DNA from: Rhizobium sp. SL42
GTDB taxonomy: Bacteria; Pseudomonadota; Alphaproteobacteria; Rhizobiales; Rhizobiaceae
Reading direction: 5' to 3'
Assembly: GCF_021729845.1 (NCBI RefSeq)
Contig: NZ_CP063398.1
Span: forward strand, 310,001-374,000
Length of the DNA: 64,000 bases
Made by a program: the position numbers and the translations under genes. Shown here one piece after another: positions 53,362-62,943 of the stretch. Under the pieces are notes generated by a model, which searched no databases, was not told the DNA's origin, and worked only from the letters and a program-made list of their open reading frames with translations. Every line of letters starts with the position of its first letter. The stretch's first letter is position 1.

Positions 53362-54141
53362 TTACAAACGCGGGATGGAAAGCCCGCCATCGGCGTCGAT
53401 CACGCTGCCGGTTGCGAATGCGAAACTGCCAGATGCCAGCGCCGCGCAGATGTCGCCGATATCCTCGGCCTGCCCCCAGCGCCGCATCGGAACCAGGCCA
53501 TTGGCAATCAGGTTGTCATATTTCGAGGTGACGGCCGCGGTCATGTCGGTACGGATGATACCGGGGCGCACCTCAAACACAGCGATCCCGGTTTCCGCAA
53601 GGCGCAGCGCGAGGCCCTGCGAGAAGGCGGCAAGGCCGGCCTTGGTGATGCAATAGTCGAGCCGTTCGGGAGAGCTCGATTGCGCCGACACCGAGGTGAT
53701 ATTGATGATCGATCGTGCATGCGAGGGCTCGCTGGGGATCAGCATCGCCTTCACCACCGCCTGAGTGAAAAACACGGTACCCTTGAGATTGGTGTCGATG
53801 ATCGTGTCAAAGTTTTCAGGCTCAAGCTCCAGGAAGTCGCCACGCACCACCGACGCGATGCCGGCATTGTTGACCAGGCAGTCGATCCTGCCGAAGCGTT
53901 CCAATATCGCCTTGACCGTGCCTTCATGTCTCTGGACGTCAGACAGGTCGGCATGAAGGTAGAGCGCATCGCCACCTTGTGAGCGGAGAAATGACAGCGT
54001 CTCCTGCACGGACACCGCATCACCGATGCCGGTGATCACTATGTCATGGCCTGTCCTCGCCAGCGCCGTGGCGATGCCAAGTCCGATGCCGCGCCGTCCG
54101 CCGGTGACAATCGCAACGGGTCTGATCGTTTGATCTGTCAT
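53362..54141 (-). CDS. Short-chain dehydrogenase/reductase
   Basis: A 259-aa classical SDR. It has the cofactor loop TGGRRGIGLGIA, NNAG at about residue 92, and catalytic S-Y-K in NITSVSAQSSSPERLDYCITKAG. It is often annotated as 3-ketoacyl-ACP reductase, but an operon with a sugar importer and GMC proteins points to a polyol or sugar substrate. An Asp/Glu after the second beta strand is absent, so NADP use is possible. It overlaps the stop of the preceding GMC gene by 4 nt. Confidence 0.87.
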   Translation of the reverse strand: MTDQTIRPVAIVTGGRRGIGLGIATALARTGHDIVITGIGDAVSVQETLSFLRSQGGDALYLHADLSDVQRHEGTVKAILERFGRIDCLVNNAGIASVVRGDFLELEPENFDTIIDTNLKGTVFFTQAVVKAMLIPSEPSHARSIINITSVSAQSSSPERLDYCITKAGLAAFSQGLALRLAETGIAVFEVRPGIIRTDMTAAVTSKYDNLIANGLVPMRRWGQAEDIGDICAALASGSFAFATGSVIDADGGLSIPRL

Positions 54142-55646
54142 GATGCCAAATCCCTGGACGCAATGTGATCAGCGACGCGCAACGCCTGCGCGGCCACGGT
54201 CAGTGCCGGATTGACAGCCGCCGATGTCGGCAGGCAACTCGCATCCACCACGAACAGGTTGGCGTGGTCGAAGGCACGGCAATAGGGATCCAGCGGTGCG
54301 GTTGCCGGATCGTTGCCGATACGCACCGTGCCGCATTGATGTGACGGCGTGCGCTTGTCGAATGGACGCGACAGCACCACGGGAAAGCCTGCCGCTTTCA
54401 GCACCTGCTTCAGCTTACTGACGAGATCGAGATGCGCATCCCAATTGGTTCGGTGCCATTTCAAAATGATACGGTCGCCATCCACCATGACGCGGCTTTC
54501 CGGATGAGGAATGTCCTCGCTCATCGCGTAGAAATCGACCGCATGTGCCGAGATGCGGTTGAGCAGCCATTCGGGCACCAGCGGCAGATTTGCCTTGAGG
54601 ATGGCGCCTGAAATACGGCCCAGCAACTGGATATTGCCCAGTGGCGGACCACCATTTCCGTCGGAAAGATAGAAATCGTTGAACCCGAACGTCTTCTGAT
54701 AGATGGAATCGTTGCGGAAAGACGGCGAAATCGCCAGCACGGCACTGGAATTGTGGTTCATGAAATTGCGGCCGACCTGATCGGAACTATTGGCCAGGCC
54801 TTGCGGAAAACGCGCATCTGCCGAACGCAAAAGTAGCACCGCGGACTGCACGGCGCCTGCCGCCAGGATCACGAGTTTCGGCGAGACCGACTTTGCCTCG
54901 CCTTGCTGCAGGTAGTGCACGGTCTGGATGGTATTTCCATCGGCTGCGGCCTCAAGCCGGACCACCGGCGAATTGGTCAGGAGCCTGACATTTGCATGTT
55001 GCAAGGCCTTCGCCAATGGCGCAGTTTCCGCATCCAGCTTGCCGTCGTTGCAATTGGGATGGGCGTCCCACGGCGTGCGGGCCTTGTTCAACCATTTGTC
55101 GATGTCGATCGCCAGTGGCAGTGAGAAAGGGTGCATGCCGGCCGCCTTGAGGCGAGACCGGACATCGGCTATTGCGGGCTCGTCAGGCACAGAGGAAAAT
55201 GCATATGGCTCGGAATGAAAAGGCTCCGTCGGATCCTGTCCTTCGACGCCGCGCACCTGAAACAGCTGTTCGGCGCGACTGTACCAAGGTTCGAGTTCCT
55301 CATAGGCAAAGGGCCAAGCGGGCGAAACGCCTTCGCGGTGCTGCATTTCGACGAAATCTTCTCGCCGGTAGCGCACCAGAACGGCCCCATAGAACTTTGA
55401 ATTGCCTCCGACATAGTAGTAGTTGCCTGGATTGAATGCCGAACCACCGTGTTCGTACCACATCTCCTTTGGGCGAAAATGACCCCGCTGGAAAATCGCA
55501 CGCTGGTCGCGGTTTTCCGGCCGATCGGCCAGATGATCGCCGGCCTCCAGGATCAGGATGTCCGCCCCGGTCGCAGCCAATCCGGCCGCAATTGTTGCGC
55601 CGCCAATGCCGGAGCCAATGATCACGATGTCAGGTGACTTTGTCAT
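54138..55646 (-). CDS. GMC-family FAD oxidoreductase (sugar/glucoside dehydrogenase-like)
   Basis: A 502-aa flavoprotein of a different GMC branch. It has IVIIGSGIGGATIAAGLAATG at the start, then GNYYYVGGNSKFYGAVLVRYRREDF and the C-terminal HQCGTVRIGNDPATAPLDPYCRAFDHANLFVVDAS with SAAVNPALTVAAQALRVADHI. This branch includes sugar and glycoside dehydrogenases and gluconate-type enzymes. There is no signal peptide. AGGAG lies 7 nt before the ATG at 55646, which is why this start is chosen over a GTG at 55670. The oxidised substrate may be a glycoside brought in by the adjacent importer. Confidence 0.82.
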   Translation of the reverse strand: MTKSPDIVIIGSGIGGATIAAGLAATGADILILEAGDHLADRPENRDQRAIFQRGHFRPKEMWYEHGGSAFNPGNYYYVGGNSKFYGAVLVRYRREDFVEMQHREGVSPAWPFAYEELEPWYSRAEQLFQVRGVEGQDPTEPFHSEPYAFSSVPDEPAIADVRSRLKAAGMHPFSLPLAIDIDKWLNKARTPWDAHPNCNDGKLDAETAPLAKALQHANVRLLTNSPVVRLEAAADGNTIQTVHYLQQGEAKSVSPKLVILAAGAVQSAVLLLRSADARFPQGLANSSDQVGRNFMNHNSSAVLAISPSFRNDSIYQKTFGFNDFYLSDGNGGPPLGNIQLLGRISGAILKANLPLVPEWLLNRISAHAVDFYAMSEDIPHPESRVMVDGDRIILKWHRTNWDAHLDLVSKLKQVLKAAGFPVVLSRPFDKRTPSHQCGTVRIGNDPATAPLDPYCRAFDHANLFVVDASCLPTSAAVNPALTVAAQALRVADHIASRDLAS

Positions 55647-55666
55647 TTCAATTCTCCTGCCCTCGA

Positions 55667-56782
55667 TCACGCGATCCGCAGCTGTGTCTTCGGATCGAAG
55701 AAGACAGCCTTGTCGAGATTGAACGCAAGCCGTGCCGTCTGGCCGGCATGGATGCGGGCGTCGGCGCGAAGGCGGGCGACCACTTCCTTGCCGCCGAGCT
55801 TGGTAACGGCAAACGTGTCGGAGCCAGCCGGCTCCACCACTTCAATCAGGCATTCGCCTTCCGCCACCGCCTTGGCGTTGCGATCGGCACCATCGGGGTC
55901 AGTCAGGGCTTCGGGCCGGATACCGAAGACGATCTGGCGGCCGGCATGAGCCTCGAGCTGTTCACGTCCGTTGGCGACCGGAAGCCGGATCGGATCGCCA
56001 TGGGGGCGGGCAAGCGAAACCGAAAGACCGGCCGCGTCCTTTTCCAGCGTACAGGCCAGGAGGTTCATGGCCGGCGACCCCATGAAATCGGCGACAAACA
56101 TATTGGCCGGATTGTTGTAGATCTCGGCCGGCGAGCCGAATTGCTGCAGCACGCCGTCTTTCAGCACCGCGATCTTTGTCGCAAGCGTCATCGCCTCGAT
56201 CTGGTCATGGGTTACGTAGACGATGGTCGTCTTCAGCCGCTGGTGCAGACGCTTGATTTCGGTGCGCATGTCGACGCGCAGCTTGGCGTCGAGGTTCGAG
56301 AGCGGTTCATCGAAGAGGAAGACCTGCGGGTTGCGCACAAGAGCGCGGCCCATGGCAACGCGCTGGCGCTGGCCACCCGAAAGCTGACTTGGCTTGCGAT
56401 CGAGAAGGTGGCCGATCTGGAGAATATCGGAGACTTCCCGGATCGCCTTTTCGCGTTCCTCCTTCGGCACTTTGCGGATTTCCATGCCAAAGGCGATATT
56501 TCCGGCCACGGTCATGTTCGGATAGAGCGCATAGGACTGGAAGACCATGGCAATGTCACGCTGCGATGGGGGCAGATCTGCGACATTGCGCCCATTGATG
56601 GCAATCTCGCCCGAACTGATCGGTTCAAGCCCGGCAATGGTGTTCAGGAGGGTAGACTTGCCGCAACCGGAGGGGCCTACAAGCACCAGGAAGCCACCTT
56701 CTTCGATTTCTATATTGATGTCCTTCAGAATCTCCAGCGCGCCATAGGACTTACGCAGATGGGATATTTTCAGAAATGACAT
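55667..56782 (-). CDS. Sugar ABC transporter ATPase (UgpC/MsmK type)
   Basis: A 371-aa ATPase of CUT1 importers. It has GPSGCGKSTLLNTIAGLE, Q-loop [53 protein letters not shown] and a C-terminal TOBE-type regulatory domain (FGIRPEALTDP...). It is 20 nt before the GMC gene and 4 nt after the permease. These ATPases may serve several importers. Confidence 0.9.
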   Translation of the reverse strand: MSFLKISHLRKSYGALEILKDINIEIEEGGFLVLVGPSGCGKSTLLNTIAGLEPISSGEIAINGRNVADLPPSQRDIAMVFQSYALYPNMTVAGNIAFGMEIRKVPKEEREKAIREVSDILQIGHLLDRKPSQLSGGQRQRVAMGRALVRNPQVFLFDEPLSNLDAKLRVDMRTEIKRLHQRLKTTIVYVTHDQIEAMTLATKIAVLKDGVLQQFGSPAEIYNNPANMFVADFMGSPAMNLLACTLEKDAAGLSVSLARPHGDPIRLPVANGREQLEAHAGRQIVFGIRPEALTDPDGADRNAKAVAEGECLIEVVEPAGSDTFAVTKLGGKEVVARLRADARIHAGQTARLAFNLDKAVFFDPKTQLRIA

Positions 56783-56786
56783 GATC

Positions 56787-57671
56787 TTATCCTTTCACAG
56801 CACCGGACATCAGGCCGCGTACGAAATAGCGACCGGAGACGATGTAGACGATCAGGGTTGGCAGGGCGGCGAGGATCGCACCCGCAAAATGCACGTTGTA
56901 TTCCTTGACGCCCGTGGACGAGGAAACGAGATTGTTGAGAGCCACCGTCATCGGTGTCGAACCCGCGCCCGAAAACGAAGCACCGAACAGGAAGTCGTTC
57001 CAGATATTGGTGAATTGCCAGATTACCGAGACGACGATGATCGGCGCGGACGACGGCAGCAGGATGCGCCGAAAGATCTGGAAGAAGCTGGCACCGTCGA
57101 TCTGTGCGGCACGCACCAGTTCGGTCGGAAATGCTTCATAGTAGTTGCGGAAATAGAGCGTGGTGAAACCGAGGCCGTAGATGACATGGACAAGGATCAA
57201 TCCCCAGATGGAACCGGCCAGGCCGAATATGCCAAGAATGCGCGCCATCGGGATCAGGACGATCTGGAACGGGATGAAACAGGACAATAGCAGCATGCCG
57301 AAGAAGATGTTCGAACCGCGGAACTGCCATTTGGTCAGCACGTAACCGTTGAGCGCGCCGACGATCGTCGAAATCGCAACGGCTGGGATGACCATCAGGA
57401 TCGAGTTGATGAAGTAGGGTTTGAGACCGGTCGGCGAGACGCCGATCTGGGCAGCCGACCAGGCCTGTTTCCAGGGTTCCATTGTCCAGATCTCGGGCAG
57501 GTTGAGCATGCCACCCTGGCGGATCTCTTCTAGCGGCTTCAGTGAATTGACCACCATGATGTAGAGCGGCAGGAGATAATAGATGGCGAAGATGATCAGT
57601 GCGCTGTAGATCAACGCTCTGGTGAGCAGGCCATGCGAGATCGCATTCTGGGGATTTGCCGCGCCGCTCAT
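56787..57671 (-). CDS. Sugar ABC transporter permease (MalG type)
   Basis: A 294-aa membrane subunit with six helices and the EAA motif EAFPTELVRAAQIDGASFFQIFRRILLPSS. The C-terminus reads IVYIVSGRYFVRGLMSGAVKG as usual for CUT1. It shares one base with the previous permease stop. It works with the MalF-type partner. Confidence 0.9.
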   Translation of the reverse strand: MSGAANPQNAISHGLLTRALIYSALIIFAIYYLLPLYIMVVNSLKPLEEIRQGGMLNLPEIWTMEPWKQAWSAAQIGVSPTGLKPYFINSILMVIPAVAISTIVGALNGYVLTKWQFRGSNIFFGMLLLSCFIPFQIVLIPMARILGIFGLAGSIWGLILVHVIYGLGFTTLYFRNYYEAFPTELVRAAQIDGASFFQIFRRILLPSSAPIIVVSVIWQFTNIWNDFLFGASFSGAGSTPMTVALNNLVSSSTGVKEYNVHFAGAILAALPTLIVYIVSGRYFVRGLMSGAVKG

Positions 57672-58549
57672 CAGCGTTTACCTCCGCGAACTTCCGAATA
57701 AAGATAGGGAATGATGATCGAGAAGATCATGATCATCATGATGATCGCAGACGATGCACCGATGCCCATCTGGTTTCGGGTAAAGGTATAGGAATACATG
57801 AAGGTCGCCGGCAGTTGCGTTGCCTGTCCAGGGCCACCGCCTGTCAGGGCGATGACAAGGTCATAGGCCTTGATCGCCAGATGGGCGAGCACGACAAAGG
57901 CCGACAGGAAGACCGGACGCATCAGCGGTATGATGATCCGACGATAGATGGTGAAGGTCGAGGCGCCATCCATCTGGGCCGCCTTGATCATCTCGTTGTC
58001 AACGCCACGCAGGCCGGCGAGAAACATCGCCATGACAAAGCCGGATGATTGCCAGACGGCAGCGATGACGACGCAATAGATCGCCATCGTGTTGTCCTTG
58101 ATCCAGGTGAAGGAAAAGCTCTCCCAGCCCCAGATGTGCATGGTATTTTGCAGCCCGATGCCGGGATCGAGGAACCATTTCCACGCCGTGCCGGTGACGA
58201 TGAAGGACAGCGCCATCGGGTAGAGGTAGATGGGCCGCAAAAAGCCCTCGCCCCTGATCTTCTGGTCTAGCAGGATTGCCAGGAACAGACCCAGCACCGA
58301 GCAGATCAGAATGTAGAGCGAGGCAAAGATCGCCAAGTTCGAAATCGATCGCCACCAGTGGGGCAAGGCCCAGAGCTTGGAATAATTGCTGAAGCCGACA
58401 AAATTGTAAGACGGCAGCATCTTGCTGTCCGTCAGTGACAGGAAACCCGTATAGGCGATGAAGCCATAAACAAAAATAACGATGACAACGAAGCTCGGCG
58501 CCAGCACAAGCTTGGGCAAAAACTCCTGAAGTCTGTCACGACCTTGCAT
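57671..58549 (-). CDS. Sugar ABC transporter permease (MalF type)
   Basis: A 292-aa membrane subunit with six helices. The EAA motif is NEMIKAAQMDGASTFTIYRRIIIPLMRPVFLSAF, and FILDPGIG-like KWFLDPGIGLQNTMHIWGW belongs to the periplasmic loop. It precedes the MalG-type gene. A hairpin lies in the 184-nt gap after the receptor gene. Confidence 0.9.
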   Translation of the reverse strand: MQGRDRLQEFLPKLVLAPSFVVIVIFVYGFIAYTGFLSLTDSKMLPSYNFVGFSNYSKLWALPHWWRSISNLAIFASLYILICSVLGLFLAILLDQKIRGEGFLRPIYLYPMALSFIVTGTAWKWFLDPGIGLQNTMHIWGWESFSFTWIKDNTMAIYCVVIAAVWQSSGFVMAMFLAGLRGVDNEMIKAAQMDGASTFTIYRRIIIPLMRPVFLSAFVVLAHLAIKAYDLVIALTGGGPGQATQLPATFMYSYTFTRNQMGIGASSAIIMMIMIFSIIIPYLYSEVRGGKR

Positions 58550-58693
58550 CGCTCAATCCATCCTTGTTGTGTCTTGCAGTGAAACCGCTTGCGCCCGATC
58601 CGCCAGGCGCGGATTTCAAGGTAGCCGCAACCGCTGCCGCGGCATATCTTGCCGGCACCATCGCTTCACTCGGAATTTTGATATCGGCAGCCT

Positions 58694-58718
58694 CTGTGGG
58701 AGGACGTGCCCCCCACAG
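58694..58718 (-). promoter_or_regulatory. Hairpin between receptor and permease genes
   Basis: A 7-bp perfect stem (CTGTGGG with CCCACAG) with an 11-nt loop lies 15 nt after the receptor stop on the minus strand. No T-run follows. As with the other importer operons in this window, it probably keeps the receptor mRNA in excess. Confidence 0.5.
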
Positions 58719-58733
58719 CGCTTGCGTGCCTGC

Positions 58734-59984
58734 TTACTTCGCGGCCTCGACGGCCGAGACGAGCTCCTTGACGGCATCGTCGGAAGAAAGCTCGCCATTG
58801 AACTGCCGGGTCACGACGTCGTAGATCGCATTCTTCACCGATGCCGGATTTGCATGACCATGGGCCATGGAACCATAGAGCGTGCCGGCCGTATTCGCTT
58901 CGGCAAGGTCCTTGATCGCCTTCTTGCCGCAATCATCAAACGCTTCGTCAGACACGTCCGTGCGCGCCGGGGCTGAACCCTTGACCACATTGAACGCCGA
59001 CTGGAACGCCGGGCTTTCGATGGCGGTTGCCATTTCAAGCTGCGACGGAATCTTGGCTTCCGCAACCTTGAACATGGCGAACTGGTCAGAATTAAAGGTT
59101 ACAGAACCCTGGGTGCCCGGGAAGCGCATGCAGACGAAATCGGTGCCCGGCTTCTTGTTCGCCTTGATGAACTCACCCTTTGCCCAATCGCCCATGAACT
59201 GCAGGCCGGCCTTGTTCTCGATCACCATGGCGGATGCAAGGTTCCAGTCGCGGCCAGAGAAATTGTCATCGACGTAGGACCGCAGCTTCGTCATGCGATC
59301 AAAGGCTTCCTTCATCTTGTCGCCACCCAGCGCCGCAGGGTCGAGATCGATGAAAGCCTGCTTGTAAAAGTCGTTGCCTAGCGAGAGCACGACGGCATCG
59401 AAAATCGTTGCATCCTGCCAGGGCTGGCCACCATGGGCGACCGGAGTAATGCCCTGCTCCTTGAACTTGTCGAGAAGTGCTACAAGCTCATCCCAGTTGG
59501 CAGGCTCCTTGCCGCCGGCTTTGTCGAGAGCCGCCTTGTTGATCCAGACCCAGTTGGTCGAGTGAACGTTGACCGGCGCTGCAATCCAGTGACCGTCATA
59601 CTTAGAGAACTGCTGGAGTGCGGTCGGGATGACCTTGTCCCAACCTTCCTTGGCCGCAATGTCATCGAGATTGCCGAGCGCGCCCTCCTTGGCCCAATCG
59701 AGAATGTCGAAGCCGAGCATCTGCACGGCGGTCGGTGCATTGCCGGCCGTGACACGGGCGCGCAGGACTGTCATTGCCTCGGTGCCGCCGCCGCCGGCGA
59801 CCGGCATGTCGGTCCAGCCGATACCCTTGCCCTCAAGATCCTTTTTCAGAACGTCGAGGGCCGCAGCTTCGCCGCCCGATGTCCACCAGTGCAGAACCTC
59901 CACGCCTTCGGCTGCACGCGCCACTCCCTGCGTCACGCCCAGTGCCAATGCCATCGCTGCTGTCGTCATCAAAAACTTGCGCAT
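58734..59984 (-). CDS. Sugar ABC transporter substrate-binding protein (CUT1)
   Basis: A 416-aa periplasmic receptor with a signal peptide ([22 protein letters not shown]). It has the glucose/mannose-type receptor body: [34 protein letters not shown] and [33 protein letters not shown] precedes the ATG at 59984; a longer frame from 60095 overlaps the operator. It is the first gene of an operon running to gckA. The sugar is not known; similarity suggests glucose-like or glycoside ligands. Confidence 0.88.
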   Translation of the reverse strand: MRKFLMTTAAMALALGVTQGVARAAEGVEVLHWWTSGGEAAALDVLKKDLEGKGIGWTDMPVAGGGGTEAMTVLRARVTAGNAPTAVQMLGFDILDWAKEGALGNLDDIAAKEGWDKVIPTALQQFSKYDGHWIAAPVNVHSTNWVWINKAALDKAGGKEPANWDELVALLDKFKEQGITPVAHGGQPWQDATIFDAVVLSLGNDFYKQAFIDLDPAALGGDKMKEAFDRMTKLRSYVDDNFSGRDWNLASAMVIENKAGLQFMGDWAKGEFIKANKKPGTDFVCMRFPGTQGSVTFNSDQFAMFKVAEAKIPSQLEMATAIESPAFQSAFNVVKGSAPARTDVSDEAFDDCGKKAIKDLAEANTAGTLYGSMAHGHANPASVKNAIYDVVTRQFNGELSSDDAVKELVSAVEAAK

Positions 59985-60092
59985 CGTATCCTCCCGTTTG
60001 CAAGTCAACATCGCGGGACAATTCCCCGCTTTCCCAAGCCAACCGTCGATAAAGACAGTCGGCAACTCCTCCCACGGCAATGTGCCGCCAAC

Positions 60093-60114
60093 CAATTTAA
60101 AACGTTACAAATTG
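60093..60114. promoter_or_regulatory. LacI-type operator next to the receptor gene
   Basis: A 22-bp near-palindrome: CAATTT at one end, AAATTG at the other, and AACGTT at the centre (60103/60104). Nine of 11 positions pair. It shares its centre and A/T flanks with the site at 60215-60236. It lies 109 nt upstream of the receptor start. Confidence 0.75.
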
Positions 60115-60214
60115 CACAGAGTCAAGATCTCCAATTGGCCCCGAAATCACTTCAGATCATGATTAGTTTGCCGCAATGCAGCAAATTCGCGTCTAACAGC
60201 CGACGAGGCGTGAA

Positions 60215-60236
60215 GAATTGGAAACGTTTTAAATTC
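60215..60236. promoter_or_regulatory. LacI-type operator next to the lacI-family gene
   Basis: A 22-bp near-palindrome with GAATT and AATTC ends and a central AAACGTTT (centre 60225/60226). Nine of 11 positions pair. The reverse complement of its right half reads AATTTAAAACGTTT, nearly identical to the left half of the site at 60093. The two centres are 122 bp apart, about 11.6 turns, which would allow looping. Confidence 0.75.
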
Positions 60237-60311
60237 TATGCAAGACGCATTGTCCGAGCACGGGTCTCGCGCTATCGTCACATCGAATTTCATCCGAAAA
60301 GCAGTACCCGC

Positions 60312-61370
60312 GTGCCGAAAGAAAAAATCTTCCCGACCAACAGGCAGCCGACGACCGGAAAAAGGTCCGGCCGGCCGACGCTTCGAACCATTGCCGAGCT
60401 TACCGGCCTGGCAGTCACCACCATTTCGCGGGCTCTTTCCGACGACCCGCTCATCAATCACGACACTCGAAAGAGGGTGCGTGAAGTGGCCGTCAGCGTG
60501 GGTTATTCGCCAGACAGGGCAGCGCAACGCCTGAAGACGGGCCGCACCAATGTTATCAGCGTCCTGCTTGATCCGCATGAGGAAATCCTCGGCTTTGGCA
60601 CATCCCTGCTGTACGGCCTGACGAAGGCCCTGCAAGGCACGGCCTATCATCTGATCGTCATGCCCAATTTTCTCGACACGTCGAATGTCGAGGCGGTCGA
60701 CTACATCGTTCGCAACAATCTCGCCGACGGTCTGATATTCACCCGCACGGAACAACTCGACACCCGTGTGCGCCTGCTGCTGGAAAACAACTTTCCCTTT
60801 GTCAGCCACGGCCGCACGGAGTTTTCCACGCCGCATCCCTATGTCGACTACGACAACTATGCGTTCGCCTATGAGGCGGCGCGCCGTCTGATCGCAAAGG
60901 GACGGCAAAAGCTCACGATCATCCTGCCTTCCCGCCGCCTGACCTTCAGCCAGCATATGCTGCATGGGTTCATGACCGCGGTCCGCGAGGCGGGCATCGC
61001 CTATGAACTTCCTGACACCATCACGCTCGATTCTGCAGCCGGAGACGTGCGCGACCATTTTCGCGCCCGGGCTCAACAGCCCGACGGCCCGGATGGGCTG
61101 ATCTGTCCCGGCGAAGTCTCTGCCATGGCGGCGATCACCGGGCTCAACGAGTCCGGCTGGGCGCTTGGCAAGCACTATGACATGGTCGCGAAACAAACCT
61201 CGCGACTGTTGTCCGATATCCAACCCGGCGTCGAGACCATCTACGAGGATCTTACGGCCGCAGGCGAACAACTCGGCCGACTTCTGATCCGTCGTATCGC
61301 CGACCCGAATTCGACGGACATGCAATTGCTGATGCCGCCGCAGATCGGCTTTGCCACGTCCGGCCATTAA
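60312..61370 (+). CDS. LacI-family transcriptional regulator
   Basis: A 352-aa repressor. The N-terminal HTH and hinge read RPTLRTIAELTGLAVTTISRALSDDPLINHDTRKRVREVAVSVGYSPDRAAQRLKTGRTNVISVLL. The body is a periplasmic-binding-like sensor (ADGLIFTRTE, RRLIAKGRQKLTIILPSRRLTFSQ and LICPGEVSAMAA). The frame is open far upstream but there is no ATG; the GTG at 60312 gives the usual length. It diverges from the CUT1 importer operon and two LacI-type operators lie between them. Confidence 0.85.
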   Translation: MPKEKIFPTNRQPTTGKRSGRPTLRTIAELTGLAVTTISRALSDDPLINHDTRKRVREVAVSVGYSPDRAAQRLKTGRTNVISVLLDPHEEILGFGTSLLYGLTKALQGTAYHLIVMPNFLDTSNVEAVDYIVRNNLADGLIFTRTEQLDTRVRLLLENNFPFVSHGRTEFSTPHPYVDYDNYAFAYEAARRLIAKGRQKLTIILPSRRLTFSQHMLHGFMTAVREAGIAYELPDTITLDSAAGDVRDHFRARAQQPDGPDGLICPGEVSAMAAITGLNESGWALGKHYDMVAKQTSRLLSDIQPGVETIYEDLTAAGEQLGRLLIRRIADPNSTDMQLLMPPQIGFATSGH

Positions 61371-61434
61371 TCCGGCCGCTGCCCATCGATTTCGCACTGA
61401 TGCTCCGGCCATGGCCGATCCTCCCGAAAACGCC

Positions 61435-62943
61435 TCAGGCGCGTGGCATCCACCAGTTGGTACGACTGCCAATATGCATGTTCAGTGTCTTGGTCTCCGT
61501 ATAGTCCTCGACCGCGTGGCGACCCAATTCTCGACCGAGACCTGACTGTTTGTAGCCACCGAAGGGAAGTTCCGACGCGCCGTCCATGAATGTATTCATC
61601 CACACGGTTCCGGCGCGCACATTGCGGCCGACCGTCAGGCAGGTGTCGAAATCCCGGCTCCAGACGCCGGCCGAAAGTCCGTAGTCTATGGAATTGGCAA
61701 TCTTGATTGCTTCTGCTGCCGTCTCAAATGTCAGCACCGACAGCACCGGACCGAAGACCTCCTCACGGGCAACAGCCATGTCGGGCGTCACACCCGACAG
61801 GATCGTCGGGGCCATGAACTGACCCATGCCGAAGTCAAGCGTCTCGCCACCATGGGAGATCGCAGCACCACTCGCAGCCGCGCCGGTGACGTAGCGGGAA
61901 ATCTTTTCCAGATGCTGTGGCGTGATGATCGCACCGACCTGGGTGGTCGGATCGAGCGGGTCGCCAACGCGCACCTTCTTCGACAATTCGGCAATGCGAG
62001 CAACCACATCGCTGGCGATGCTCTTGTGCAGGATAAGACGGGATCCGGCATTGCAGCACTCGCCGGCATTGAAGTAGGCACCGAAGACAGCCGCATCGAC
62101 GAAAGCGTCAAGATCACAATCCGGAAAGACGATCTGCGGGTTCTTGCCGCCGAGCTCCAGCGAGACCTTTTTCAGTGTCTCTGCGGCGTTTCGCATCGTC
62201 AACTTGCCGACACCAGTCGAACCGGTGAATGACACCATATCGACATCGGGATGCGCAGTCAGCACGGCGCCGACCTCCGGGCCGGTTCCCGTGACGATGT
62301 TGACGACGCCTTTCGGCACACCCGCTTCAAGCAGGATCTCGCCCAGCACGATGGTCGATCCAGATGACAGTTCGGATGGCTTGACCACTGTGGTGCAACC
62401 GGCCGCCAGCGCGAAGGGGAGTTTCTGGCCGACGATCAGGAACGGAAAATTCCATGGCGTGATAATCGAGACGACCCCGATCGCCTCGCGCAGCACGACA
62501 CCGAGAGTGCCATCGCCCAGCGTATTATAGCTTTCGCCATGCAGGTCGCGCGCAAGGGCAGCCGCATAGCGCCAGATGTCGACGGAACCGGCGATTTCAC
62601 CGCGAACCTGGCTGATCGGCTTGCCGGCTTCAATTGCATCGAGATAGGCAAGTTCTTCGGCACGCGATGCAATCAGATCCGCAGCTTTCAGCAGGATGGC
62701 GGAACGCTCGGAAGCCGTCATGCGCGGCCAGGGGCCTGTATCGAATGCCTGGCGGGCAACGGCGATGGCGCGCTCAGCATCAGCCTTGCTTCCAGCCTGG
62801 AAACGGCTGACGATGACGCCATGGCTTGGCGCCACGCGCTCGATCGGCTCTCCCCTACCCTCAACCCAATCGCCATCGATCAGCATCTTGAAGTCGCGTG
62901 CGGTCGTGTCTCTGAGCGCTTTCGGGCTTACCAGGACTGTCAT
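61435..62943 (-). CDS. NAD(P)-dependent aldehyde dehydrogenase
   Basis: A 502-aa ALDH. It has the cofactor region TPWNFPFLIVGQKLPFALAAG, SFTGSTGVG, the general base in SLELGGKNPQIV and the nucleophile Cys in NAGECCNAGSRLIL. It ends at EDYTETKTLNMHIGSRTNWWMPRA. The ATG at 62943 overlaps the enoyl-CoA hydratase stop (TAATG) with GGGAG seven nt upstream, so the earlier ATG at 62949 is rejected. Its aldehyde is probably produced by the same small operon. Confidence 0.9.
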   Translation of the reverse strand: MTVLVSPKALRDTTARDFKMLIDGDWVEGRGEPIERVAPSHGVIVSRFQAGSKADAERAIAVARQAFDTGPWPRMTASERSAILLKAADLIASRAEELAYLDAIEAGKPISQVRGEIAGSVDIWRYAAALARDLHGESYNTLGDGTLGVVLREAIGVVSIITPWNFPFLIVGQKLPFALAAGCTTVVKPSELSSGSTIVLGEILLEAGVPKGVVNIVTGTGPEVGAVLTAHPDVDMVSFTGSTGVGKLTMRNAAETLKKVSLELGGKNPQIVFPDCDLDAFVDAAVFGAYFNAGECCNAGSRLILHKSIASDVVARIAELSKKVRVGDPLDPTTQVGAIITPQHLEKISRYVTGAAASGAAISHGGETLDFGMGQFMAPTILSGVTPDMAVAREEVFGPVLSVLTFETAAEAIKIANSIDYGLSAGVWSRDFDTCLTVGRNVRAGTVWMNTFMDGASELPFGGYKQSGLGRELGRHAVEDYTETKTLNMHIGSRTNWWMPRA

